Shown here piece by piece: positions 1 through 13,800 of a DNA stretch of 64,000 nt. This stretch comes from Mansonella perstans. Taxonomy: Eukaryota; Nematoda; Chromadorea; Rhabditida; Onchocercidae. Location: positions 1-64,000 of the forward strand of contig JBAMDO010000109.1 in the NCBI GenBank assembly GCA_037074765.1, in the 5' to 3' direction. The notes under the pieces were generated by a model, which worked only from the letters and a program-made list of their open reading frames with translations, did not search any database and was not told the DNA's origin. Each line of letters opens with the position of its first letter. Positions within the stretch are counted from its first letter, which is position 1. The position numbers and the translations under genes are program-made.

Positions 1-462
1 TTAAAAATACGGCGATCCTTCCCGTCCCTTCGGCTTAAAAAGTCCTAGATAAACAGGACATCGCCATAACGACATCGATATCATCGAAATGTAACGTGGA
101 TTGAGCAAAGATATTTAAAGATGATTTGTTATGACTAAATTTTTACTTTCTCACAAATGCCCGAGACTACTTCCGCAGATTCGAAAAAACAAGGTTGCAA
201 ACAGTATACCATCTCTAAAATTCACTCAATGTTTCCACGATATATAACGTCATTTTGAATGATACTTAATTCAAAATGATTTTGAATCGTCATTTTGAAT
301 GATATTTAATCACTGGCTACTCCATGTTGCCATCGGATAAACCATGTAAATTAAATCTACTCTATATAAAAATTACTTTCGAAAAAAGGCACGAATTAAC
401 AATTTATGGAAGGAAGCAGATAAACAATCGCATGACTCGGAGCTATTTTTGTAAGAACTAAC
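1..462. other. Last intron of arf-6, with a short repeated motif
   Basis: These bases lie downstream of the donor of arf-6 exon 3, so they should be intron leading to the missing last exon. No coding signal was seen on either strand. A 22-bp direct repeat beginning CGTCATTTTGAATGATA occurs at about 249-270 and 288-310. Between the copies the same motif occurs inverted (ATTCAAAATG), so the region could fold into a hairpin. Confidence 0.6.
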
Positions 463-1460
<998 letters not shown>

Positions 1461-4400
1461 GATTCAAGCAAAAAGCAACTGAGTGGGGAAGGACTTCCTA
1501 CCAGATGTCGACTACAGTAGATGACACCAGTATACTGATGATTTCGGTTCTTAACAACGTTACACAAAGGAATTCAAAAATCATTCTCTGGTAATAATGA
1601 CATGGAAACGCTTTGTGTAATAAAATAGTACAAGTGATCAACCAGTACCGCTCAAGCAATCAATTGTCTCGATATGATAATTGCTGCAATAAAGTCCATG
1701 AATACACGGTTTATAAACTCTAAAATTACGTAAATTTAATCAGGAATAAACAGATAATTCCAAATGACCAAAAATTATGGTAAATACTTTAAGCTAGATC
1801 AACCAAAGCATTAAGAGCGATGTGAGAGTAAGATGACCGAACTATATTCGAAATATAACGATTTCAAGTTTGATATAATTTGAAAAAAACATTACATAAA
1901 ACACACAAGATGGGATTTTTCGATCGAAAAAGAAGTCAGATAAATTCAAACAGTAAACATCGTAATCAACCTGTCCATTAAAAGTTGCAATCATTTCCTG
2001 AATACATTGTCACATCTGTCTATCTAGAATCTTATCCTCCTTACAAAGATCATAAATGAATTATTATGTCAGCACTACTGGTATCCGAGCGAAGGGCCAA
2101 AAGAATTAAATTTAGCAAAGCCTTTCTTAATCTTAAGACGAATAACAAAAACTGCAACAAAGGAAAACATATGAAAGTGCATTATACCTGAAAAAAATGT
2201 GAAATTACCAACACTGTACACTGCCATATATTTCAGAGATTGATTTGTACAAAGGAATAACCCTCTTTTTCTTCCTTTTTTTCTTTTTTCGTTCTTCGTC
2301 ACTTCGTATTTTTTCTTTTTACTCTGAAATATAAAGCCGAATTTTGGATCAGCACGATTAAGGAGCTTCAACAATAGAAATAGCGAGCAGAAGTTGAAAT
2401 ATTATAGCTTCTATAGTGTTGTAAATAGCGAATACAAGTTAAACAAACTTTACAACAAACAAATTAAAACAAATGCAGTATTCAATTACGAATGTATATT
2501 AAATTTAGGATTTTGATAAAACCAATGTAATCATTCTGAAATGAAAAAATTTCAATTAATTCTCCGATCATTTAACTATGATATGCCTATGTAATGAACA
2601 ATATCACTATTTGCGCCAAGTAAAATGAAATTGAAGTTAGAAAAATATTCACCAATGACGTTTCTGTCCTATTTAATCAAAACAACGAAGAGGTCAAGAA
2701 GGTCAACTCTTTAGGAAACACGTCCAAATCATTCTCATCTAACCTAGAATAAACTCAGTACACAACAGTAAACCCTTTATCGTTCATTACGGTTACAGAA
2801 ATTGCAAGAAATTAATGGGCCACGTTTCCCGGATAGACATACCGATGTGCAATTCCAGATACCAAAGCAATTTAAAGTGTAATTTTGTTGTTGCCATATT
2901 TCTCAGATGGTATTTTGGAGCCATATCTTCCTATAACCGTTAAGTGAAGAGCTTTGAACCTCTCACTTCTTTACTTCCTCAGTTCAGTTTTAGACTATTC
3001 TAATTGAATGACACAGATTATTTGGAATAAAGTAACACTCCAAACTAGACTTTCCACCATATAACATCGACATTTAACTAGTATCCTCAAGAACATACCT
3101 ATGCAATCAGATACACTTTGCTGGATTTAATCTACCAGTTCAGCTGATATTTTAATCGAAAAATTACAAACAATGCGAATCTGAATAAAAGCGTGAAATA
3201 TAAAAACATCAGGAACATTTCGTTGTTGATAACCTAGAGTAATAAATAAATTATGGAAATTTTCGGACAATAATGACCCTCAGTCGATTTTATTTGAAAA
3301 CCAAATTTCTTACATTTAAACTTGCTGTCTTCAATTGAGGATCTGTCGGAAAATCTCCAAGCCACAAATCTAAGCCGATCAAAAAAAAAAAAAAAGAAAA
3401 AATATGGCTAGTCATCAGCGATTTTTTTTTACAAAGCCTGAAACTAATATTTTCCCACTATTCGGAAATGTCATAAAGCAACCCATTATCAAATTAAGCA
3501 TTAGCAAGATCTTTTTTCCTTTTAGATTTTTTAATTACATAAAATTTGCTCACTACCTGTACGAAAAGAGGCACGAATTGGTAAGCATTCGGTACGACCT
3601 ATCGGTGATGTAACTTTTACACTATATTCAATTTCTGAAAAGAAGTCACCGTCACCATGAATTCGTTTGACGGAAGAAAAAATTTCGATACCATCGGAAT
3701 GAAACAACGATTTCTCAAGATTACTGAATGCACTGAAAATGATCGTCCTAAAGACATGTATCAAATCAACAAACCAACGGATCATAATAGACAACTCAAC
3801 ACCGAAATGCAGTACTTCACTAATATTCCCCGACTTCTGTAATTTTCATTTCCAAGTCATTTCTATCATAATACAACAGTAATCCTAAATTCTGAGAATA
3901 ATGCAATTGGAACAAAGCAAAACATAACTTAAAACATACAACCATGTAAAAATGAGAACACAACCAAAATAAATCATCGATTAATGTTTTTACAAAGTGT
4001 AGGAAAACATAATTCTATGACATTTAAAATAACATTAATTCCTAATTTCAAGGCAGTAAAAAGTCCATCCTATTTGCATATATTTTGGATCTTCAAATAA
4101 AGGATAAATTATTAAGTCTACTCATTTCTCAGCTTTTTCATTTGTTTCCAGTAAGGCAAAAGCGCAGTATAATTTTTCATTTTTGGAATACCCTTTTTTC
4201 AAACTATCACAACAAATATCATCTTAGACTAGAACAACCCAAAACTAACAATGCCGCATTGCAGCAAAATAAAAATCGTTCTCCTATAAAAGACAATAGA
4301 TATCGTCCTCCATACAGGGCAATATACTATTGCAAACAAAATTTTCGTGAATCATCATCAAATAAGTAGAATAATTAAACAGTCGAGAAGTACGATGTAC

Positions 4401-4868
4401 TTTTAAATGTCTAGGCAACATAGGCACAACATAGTATACAAATAATGATAAAATAGAACTTCGAATGTCGTGCACATCGTTTCGAACCACAAGCGTAAAA
4501 ACAGTGATAACTCGTTTCAGAGACGACTCATACTGAAAAAAAAAAAAATCAAACACCAATAAGTTATTCAACAGTGAAAGGTTTTTTTCTGAAACAATGT
4601 GTGATATAATTGCTCTGAAATGTCATATATCATTCGGCCATAGGCAAATCCACATGATGTTCAGTGTTATAGCTGCTCGTCTTAGACTAACTTTCCACGA
4701 ATTACTTCCGGCGCTCATATAACATAACATTTTATCTTGATTTATAAAGATAAGAACATGATAGGACACAAATGCTACATTAGTGATTTCAACCAATCAA
4801 ATTCTCAATGCCTGAATTCTTAAGGTTCACATAAATGATTTTGCTCACACCAACTAAAAATGTCGCAA
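1461..4868. other. 3.4 kb with no supported gene
   Basis: This stretch separates the arf-6 start from the myosin stop, with both genes on the minus strand. It should hold the arf-6 promoter and the myosin 3' UTR. Several short open frames exist, for example at 2075-2374 and 3531-3794 on the minus strand, but none has a splice partner, a recognisable motif or a plausible start. A homopolymer A run lies at about 3380-3395. Confidence 0.6.
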
Positions 4869-7800
4869 TTATTGATCATACCCTGTAAGTGATCCATTCT
4901 GAACTGAGAGCATATCCTCATCATCAGAACTATCTTCGTCGCTTAAGTCTTTGCTCAGTGTTTTTCGCAAATCATCAATGCGCTTTTCAGCGCATTTTAA
5001 ATCTTTGGTCAAAGTTTGCTTTTCCAGTTCCAATCTTTCGCATTCCACAGTCTAGATATTCATCTTTAGATTTTTTCTAAATTATCGAAAAAAAAAGCAT
5101 TTCTCCCAATGCATTTGTCTTAATGTTCAAAATCACATACTGCATGTGAAAATTAAATTATGCCTTCTACACTTCAACTAAATAAGGACACATTTATTAA
5201 TTTCATGTAAAATGTCCTTGATTAAAGCAATTAATTTCATAAGAAAATAAGTCAATGGATAGGTTTAAATGGGAAATCTATGAAAAGTTGTGGATTGCAC
5301 TAAGATTTACAGATGCACTTATGAACCATTTAAACCATCTTTCAACTTATACATTTAAGATACAATAACTTCGCTGTTTCATATATTAAAGGATAATTTC
5401 AACTTACATATTGTTTGCATCTATGTATAAGATCCGCTTCTCTCTTATGCAAATCTTCCAGCTGCTCCTGCAAATTACTTATGTCTTTACGTGCTTTGCA
5501 GTTTACTTTAAGATCCTTTTCACGTAAGCTATTCAGTTCCTGAATTTGATCGTTCAGTGATTCCACTTCGTCATTTGCTTTTACCATTAAAGCCTGTAAA
5601 ATTACTCTACAGAAAGAATTCCCTTAGTGTTTTATTGTATTCAAATAAAAAAATATAATAAATAGTGTACCCAGCAAATCGCAGATTGAAACAGATAGCT
5701 AAGGAAAGATAAGCCAACGATAGCTGCAGTCGCTTCGCATGAGAGTCTCGAGCAAAAAACCTAATACTGTAGAGTACACTAATTCAAATTTCGAACTGTT
5801 CTATCCATGATCCAGGAATGATGTATTATATTTTGGTCAATTTACCTCAAGCCTAAGTTTTTGTGAGATTTCCAATTCCAGCTTCGCTTCCAGATCACGT
5901 ATTTTCTGCTCAGCTAATAAGAACTTATGCTTCTCAACTGAATGTTGTTGATGGTATTCTAAAGCTGACGAAACATCATTTAGTTGTTCACGCAACTTCT
6001 CCTTATCTTTTTCCATATCAGCCATCTGAAATCCGTCCTCACAACAAAAATTTTTCAAACATAACTAATTTTTCTTCATTAATGGTTCAAAATGAGTTAA
6101 CTGACAACTAAACTGAATTAAAAAGAAACACTTTTTTCCTACGAAATCAGTCATTCAACAAATGGACCATTATCCCCTGAACGCAAACCTGCTCAAACTG
6201 GTCAGCAATTTTGATCGAGTCAACTGCACTTTGCTGCACCGCTGCTTTGTATTTCTTAAGCAAACTTCGCACCTGTTCATCTTGTTCTTCAACTAGAGCT
6301 AATGCACTATTTTTTTCTTTGAAAAGCACCATTGCCCGATTTTCAGCGGAATTTTTCGCTGTCAAAGCAGCTTCCAACTGTAATATGAAAATATTACATT
6401 GGCAATTTTAAATAAGCTAACTTTGCTCAGAACAATGGATCCCAGCATCAAGAAGGAAAAATCATACTATGAAACAAATAAAAAGAAAACAGTTACCAAT
6501 ACACCAAAATGAGCAATTCGGAAAGAAATCGTAAATAGAAAAAAGAAATGATAAAATTTTACTTGCCTGAGCTCTAAGCTCAGCAAGTTCGTTTTCCAGG
6601 GAATGGCGTCCTCGAAATGCACTTAATTTTGCAGTTTCAGCATCCATCAGTTGTTCTTGTAATTGAAAAATTATTGAATAACTTGAAGAACTTTCTCGTT
6701 CACGAGCTAAAACTCGTTGTGTATCCCGCAAGAGAGCTAAAGCTTTCCTCAAATCACGCTTACAATGACCTGATGAAGTTTCGAAGCTGAAAGCAAAAAA
6801 CGAAATCGCCAATAAACTGAACAAAAAAAAAAAAAAAAAAAAAAAAAAACTATCAAAAAGCATTAAAAACATAATGAGTTCAAATTATAATTCACCTAAC
6901 ATTGTAGTTATCTATATCACGCGTACGTCCCTCTAGCATATGATTTTGCTTTACTAGGGAGGAATTCGTGTCTTGTAAATCTGCCACCTGCTCCTCAAAA
7001 GCTCGAATCTGGAAGAAGGAAAACATCAGATATTTCTCTTGTTTAAAATAACCACGTCAAAAATTAATAACTCTAAAATCTTACTCGTCTCTGATATTGC
7101 GATCTTAGTTCGCCGATTTCATTATCCTTGGCTTCCAAATCACGCAAACGCTCCGTTCGGCTTCGCTCTGCAGCCATCTCCAATCTCGTTAATGTTTGCT
7201 CCAACTGTTTCATTCTATCCGTTAATTCATTGAGTTCTTCTTCCTTCAAGGCAGAAAAAGCAACATTGTCGACATGAGAAATTTTAAGACTTAATATGAC
7301 TTAGAGCTACAGAAATTCTTACTTGTTCAGCACACTTCATCTCCAGAGAATGTTTTGTTTTATGCAACGAACTAAGTTCACTTTCTGTAGAGCCTTCCTT
7401 AACTTCACTCAGTTCTTCCAATTCTTTTCGCAATTTTGCAACACTCTGACGCAGCTCACCATTTTCAGCCTTCAAATTCTGAAAAATACTAATGTTCAAA
7501 TCCAGCTAGAAAAAAAACTGGTGTAGTACCCAATTATTAGCTTTTCAAGACAAAAGGGAAAATTCGACCAGACTAAAGGAATAGCGAAGCAAAGTGTAAA
7601 ATGAAGACTGAAGACTTAAAAGACATCCAAAAGAAATTGAAAATTCTTCCAAGTTTTCTGGTCGATAGAGGGCGAAATTCATCCGTTATATTAAAAAATA
7701 TGACCTTGTACGAATTTCTTTATACAGACTATACGAAAAGTAGTTTATACCTGTAATTCCGTAAATCGTCTTTCGTTGTTACTGACAGCTTCTTCTCGCT

Positions 7801-10800
7801 CATGTTCGGCTTTAATCCGCTTTTTTTTCTCCTTTTCGCAATTGTCCTTTACAGTTTTCAAATTCATATCAAAGCTATAAAATGGAAGAGATTTTCTACT
7901 AGCAACACAAACAACATGCACTTTACATAAAACAAACTTATATCCAGAACACTTATTAAACGATATACTCATGTACATACTTATTGTATTTCTTTTCCAA
8001 AGCATCGTTCTTCGCTTTCAGATCTCTCAGTTCGTTTTCAACATCTTTTAGTTGCTGCACTGCTTTCTGAGCCCTCAGACGTTGCACTGAATCACTTTCT
8101 TTTAAAGCTGCAACTTCTTTCTGCAACTCTATAGTCTGCAAGAAAAAAAATTAAAAACTTTTGTAGCTATCTTAAGTTATAGCATTTGCTTAAAAAATCC
8201 GAACTGAGAGAGAGCAGTTGCCTGCAGGTTTTATTTGGTGGATAAAACAAAATAAATAAAATAAGTGCAAAACAATTGACCTTTACGTCTAAATGTATGC
8301 TCTGATCGAGACGTGAATGAGATGAACATGATGAAGACATCCGTGAATCCTCTTTTGAATCTGAATTTTGGAATATAAATTTTCAGAGCTTCCTTTAATT
8401 TTATTGCATCTGAAAAGTATATAGCCCACCATGAAAACGCTGCTGCAGCACCAATACTTGCTTTTCAGTCTGAAGACGATGTTCCACTTCCCGTTCAAGA
8501 GCATCATTTATGGACTGTGCATTCCCACGCTCAAGAGCTAAGAGTTGCTCCAGCTCCACAACATGTGCTTCCAGGCGGTTTTTCGCTATACGTAACTCTT
8601 GGATTTTATTATCTTTTTCACCCAGTTTCTGCTCCCATTCACGATTTTCACGATCGCTTCTAAAAAAAATCTGAATCCTTCCATGATTTTCATTGCTAAC
8701 GACACAAAAACTGCTATTCTATGGGGAACAGAAAGCACTTTAATTAGGAAATAAAAGACCTTGTTGCTACTAGAAGTGGCGACACGCGAATGTAGAGACG
8801 CCACCAAGGCCATTCACGCACTTTTGCATAAGCACGACCATTCTGCTGTATACAGCGTATCGCAATTTCTTGTACACGTCGCTTAGCCAACCATTTCGTA
8901 GCTAGATATTTACGACAAATTTGTTGGAAGTGTTCAATAAGACCACTCAAACAAAGTTCACGACGTTCTTCCAGTTCATCCAGCAAATCGCTGCGCAGAA
9001 GAACCTGATACATTCACCGTTTATATGACTGATTAAATTTGCTTACTGGCGTAGTCACAAATTAATGTTTCGCTTAGATTAGACAAAACGTCAGTTTCGC
9101 CAAACTATTTGTGCTAATGCAAAAATTCTGCTAAAATCTCTAATTACCTGGCTTAAGCCTAACCGATACCGATGCGAAAACGCCCCCATTTCCTCTAGTA
9201 TTTTACCAGAAATAACTCGATCATCCATGTATTCGCTTGAAGTGTTTTGATCCTTTAGCAAACATTGGAAACGACATCGAAAATACTTGTAGGGAATTTG
9301 TTCCGGAAAACCTAAAAATAAGAAGCATACAATGTAACATATAATTTCCATATCTCAGTTTTCAGTTCCATACTTTAATAAAGCGATGAACAGCTTTCTA
9401 CATCTCATAAAATTTACAAAAAATTGAAACTGAAACAGCTGACTAAAAAAATGAGAAGGTTTGCTAACAATAAAAACAAATCATCCAATATTAATGAAAT
9501 ATTTAAACATCGTTGGCATGAACATGACATAACATGCCCTGGCTTGCAGCACGAGTTGAATTCACCAGTGAGAGATAGCGGAGCTGATTCCGAACATATT
9601 GTATATTCATAAGCTCATCAGGTCGCACATGGGCGTCAACTGCAGATAATGGCCGAATACAGTGTACAAAATGGAGACCAGTGGTTCTTTTGATATACGA
9701 TGTGATATAGTCCTGAAATTCATTCAAATAATGTTTACATGTAGATGGTAACTCTTTTCTTAGTTTCAAAAATCAAAGCTGATCAATACTGGTGTGGTGT
9801 GATGATTGATTACTAAACGGCGCTGAACACAAGTTTTTAAAAATCTATCAGAAAAACTATATCTGAACAAAAATTAACAGAAAGTGAAAAAAAATAATTA
9901 TGAGAAATTACCAGCTGAAAACAAAAGTCAGCAAAAAATCCAGAAATCACACGCATACCAGCAGCATCAAGCTTGATTGTTTGCGTCGCTTTCCGCATTT
10001 TCAGTGTTGAATTGTCAGCCACAGGGTTAGCAACCGATGAAAACATACTTGCAATTGCTAAGCTGAATCAAAAGATATTTACATTTACACAATCACATAA
10101 AGTCAACTGAATAAACGAATGGAAGATTCCTCCGTCTTTCTCTTTTCATCTTCTAGAAATAATTTTGGAATTCTCTGAAATGAACCAAACAAAGGGATCT
10201 AAAGGATCTGACAAAACGATAATGAAAGAGGTAAAAAGATACAATAAAATACAATGATAACATACAATCCTTTATTCAGTATATTCTACTGTTTCAATAA
10301 AAAAATACAAGTTATATTCGCTGCTTAGTTCTGCAATATTCAAACGAATACTTACTTATTCGAAGTGCACAACAAGAAAGTGAGCGAGGAATCGGTAAAA
10401 TCAGACTGGGCAGCTTTTATCCAGCCTTGAACATTATATGTAACAGAACTGCTATCAAAGCCGTGCCGTAATACAAATGTTAGTGGATTCGTACCTCGTC
10501 GAATTAAATCTAGAAGAGGAACAAGAAAAAATTTATTGCCTATCGTTTTTTCAGTCGCCAGAAATGAAACTTACGTGAATCAGCCAAGTGAACGAAGATT
10601 CTCTCCAAGAAAGAATCATCTGTTGCTGCCGGAAATAGTGCTTCCTCATCCAAAATACACATCAGACCACGTTTCTCCGTACTTCGCAATTCGATATCAA
10701 CACAGTTTGACTGCAATAATGCATTTGTTCCCAAATGGCAGAAGACTTGGCATAACATAAATTTGCTTATCCAGCTTAAAATGACAGACGTTTGGGAAAA

Positions 10801-13800
10801 ACGGGATGATCCAATGATACCATCAATCCCTTTCAAAACGTCACATACAATTATCCAGATATAACATCCAAATACACTTGCATTGAACGACCTATAGGTA
10901 TTAACTGATTCATGAAAACGACTTTCTTATTTATTTTTTTGATAAAAATCGACTCATGAACTCAAAATAAGTTTATCAACTTTATAAATTAATGTTCGAT
11001 TATTTTCAGGATTAGCATCAAATTTTTCACTAAATTTTCATAACAAATTACCAGCTGTTGTCTTTGATCAATTAACCGACAAATTTCGCGCGGAGAATTC
11101 TGAGTTTGCTCAACATCAGCCTCCACTTGCTCCCTTTTGTACATTTCCAGAGGCTCACTAAAGCATATATCGTGATAGAGTTCCGCAAATCGTTCATTTA
11201 CATAGTTGTACAAGAAATCATTTAGACCACGAGGATGAACAGCGTCCTGAAAAATCTCCCCATAAAAATCAAATGATGAATATCGGATCAAAACAACATA
11301 AATTTCGAGTACAAAACTAAGCTCCTTTCAGTTTAAATATTACACAATGATTTCAAACAACAAATAAAAATTTAACTCTACCGGACTGAATGAGCCAAAT
11401 TGGCTTCCTGGATAATCAAAAATGGTAATGGTAGACGATGAAGTTGAACCGGCTGCTCCTAAACGGCGGTTTACTAAACGGATGACGGCACCAAATAGTT
11501 CGTTATACAAACAAGCAGTAAATCGATTCAGAGCTTCTTGTCCTGTTTGATTACGCGTCGATAGCGAGAATCGACTAAAAGTGATATCGAAGAGTCTCAA
11601 ACTTTTTCTCGGAATCCCATTTATATTCTTGGAAATATTTAACTGTAAGAACATTGTATACGATAATTATACGATAATCGTATACAGTGATTTTACGATA
11701 ATTCTCCTTTTATCTGAGACATTTGAACATTAAGCAATTAATCATACTTAGGCCGTGCATTTTCAGATACTAAAGGAACTCAGTGCATATATAATATCGC
11801 TCATGGAGCATTGAGAAAAAATGCATAAATCCATTTACAATACCTAACAGGATTACTGGATATAGTTTGTGAAACATTTTTACGAAAAACAGCTGAGGTA
11901 AGCTGCTCCATTTCTATTCCCAGCGTTGAAGCAGCCTGTTGAGCATGTTGAATGTGTATAAATTGAGATCTTGGCGCATCACTTTGTGTGGCTTCAGCAT
12001 AAATCAGATGTAGGATTGCCGTAAGGAGAGATATGATTGCGGCCTTTTCTCTTTCAGTAAAACCCAACTCCGCAAAGCAGTCCAATAGCTTTAACCACTG
12101 CTGGAAGAAAGAAGCGATGAAGCCAATGATAAAGAGATCTTCCAGACTTTTTAGTTCATCGGGAAACAAATTCTCACATAGTAAATACGATACCACTACC
12201 CAACAACCTCCAGATACATCTATTATTTGAACAATCCTAATCAGACACATAAAAGTACGATACGAAAAACATAACTAAAGAATAAAACGAAGTACTTTTT
12301 GCGATTCAACGGATGAATCGTCATTTCTCTGTTTGAATGTTGCCACTATCTCTGGGTCAGCTCCTTGCAAAAAATATCGTATTATATGAAATACTCTTCC
12401 ATCACTGATACAATGATTGACACGAGTCTTTTCCAATAAAAAAGCTTGTATGGAAGCATTCCTAGAAATATATCGCATATCCCATATATGCAATTTAAGA
12501 GTGCGAATTCTCGCAGGGAAACGAACTGAATATTACCAAAAGCATGACAGAACATGATACTTTTACATAACAAATGTTCATGAAGAAATAATCCATTTTC
12601 TGTAATCCTATCTTCGCTATAGGAATAGGAAGCAGACCTTTGAAATGCACTACAGCACGCTCAAAGGTGAAGAATTCGCATCCACAAAGTATCACCCGTT
12701 TTCTAAATAATGGCCTTGGATGAAATAAATTTGCAGGGTTGAGGAGATAATGTAACATTACCTTAATGACGCCACAGTATCGAACGAAAGCGAAAACATC
12801 ATCAAAAATCGAGTTGAATTCTCACTACTTTTCGTTTTACAATTCCCGAACGATTCCAAAACAAAGAGAGCGGATGAAATTGTATCATCTGAAAAAGATT
12901 ATAAAGAGTGCAAAATAGACATTAGTACACTGGAAGAAAGTACAAATTTTGTGAAAAATCAATTTCTTAAGCTTTAATTAGTATTAATACTTGTCATAGA
13001 AATTATGAATTCCTAAACCAAGACATAAATTCATGATCTTTGACAGTATTTCAGATTATTCAGTTCCGTGTTTCAACTTCATAGCCTCATTTCCGAAGAG
13101 ATTTTCAGTGCAAAGCCATTGTTGAGTTTCACGGTTATTGTTTTCTATCCATTTCAAATTAAAAGTGCTACAAAAAAATTCAAAAAATTGAAATTAACTT
13201 CCACCATAGACTTACATGATAGTGCCTTAGTCCAACCAGCTACCTCGCAGAAATAACGGCATATATTTCGGAGCTGCATTGTTTTTCCACTACCTGATGT
13301 TCCCGACAATATAATACATTGATTTCTTCCTGACATTTGCAAAGCCCTTCAAAAAGTTGAGATTATGGTTACCTATTATGACGAAAAATAAAATCGGCAG
13401 CTTAAATTTCACATTAAGATTCATATTTCATGACGGATTTGAGAAGGTATGAAAGGCTTTGCCTGTAGGCTTGCTGTGCAGAAGAATATATGTGAGGTGG
13501 AATTTGTTGCCGTCTGCAACCTTTGAAAAGCGAAACTGTTATTGTTGCCTTTGGACTTTCAGTTGCCAGACATATCGTATTCCGTGGCCCGATGTACGTG
13601 TAAAATAAATTACTACCATAACGTTGACGAAGTACATGCAGTATACTCGTTTCGTTTATATAGCGTAAACTAGAACAGAAAAAGTGAAAAAAATGAAAAA
13701 TCAAAAGAATTATGTAAAGAAATTTTACCAAAAATGAAGTTTTAATGCAATGAATTTGTTCCGCTTACTAAGAAAAATTTATTCAGATGTTCTGTTATTA

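Noticed and set aside
2075..2374. 99-residue minus-strand frame
   Set aside because: Composition is Lys/Phe-rich from A and T runs, and no splice partner or motif was found.
3531..3794. 87-residue minus-strand frame with a mixed composition
   Set aside because: It looked coding at first, but both flanks lack good splice sites that continue it and no family is recognised.
8361..8459. Exon 19 of the myosin ending at 8458 (CAA|GTATTG)
   Set aside because: The phase would then skip the exon at 8360-8287. Extending exon 19 to 8430 joins that exon in frame and gives a continuous coiled-coil-compatible sequence.
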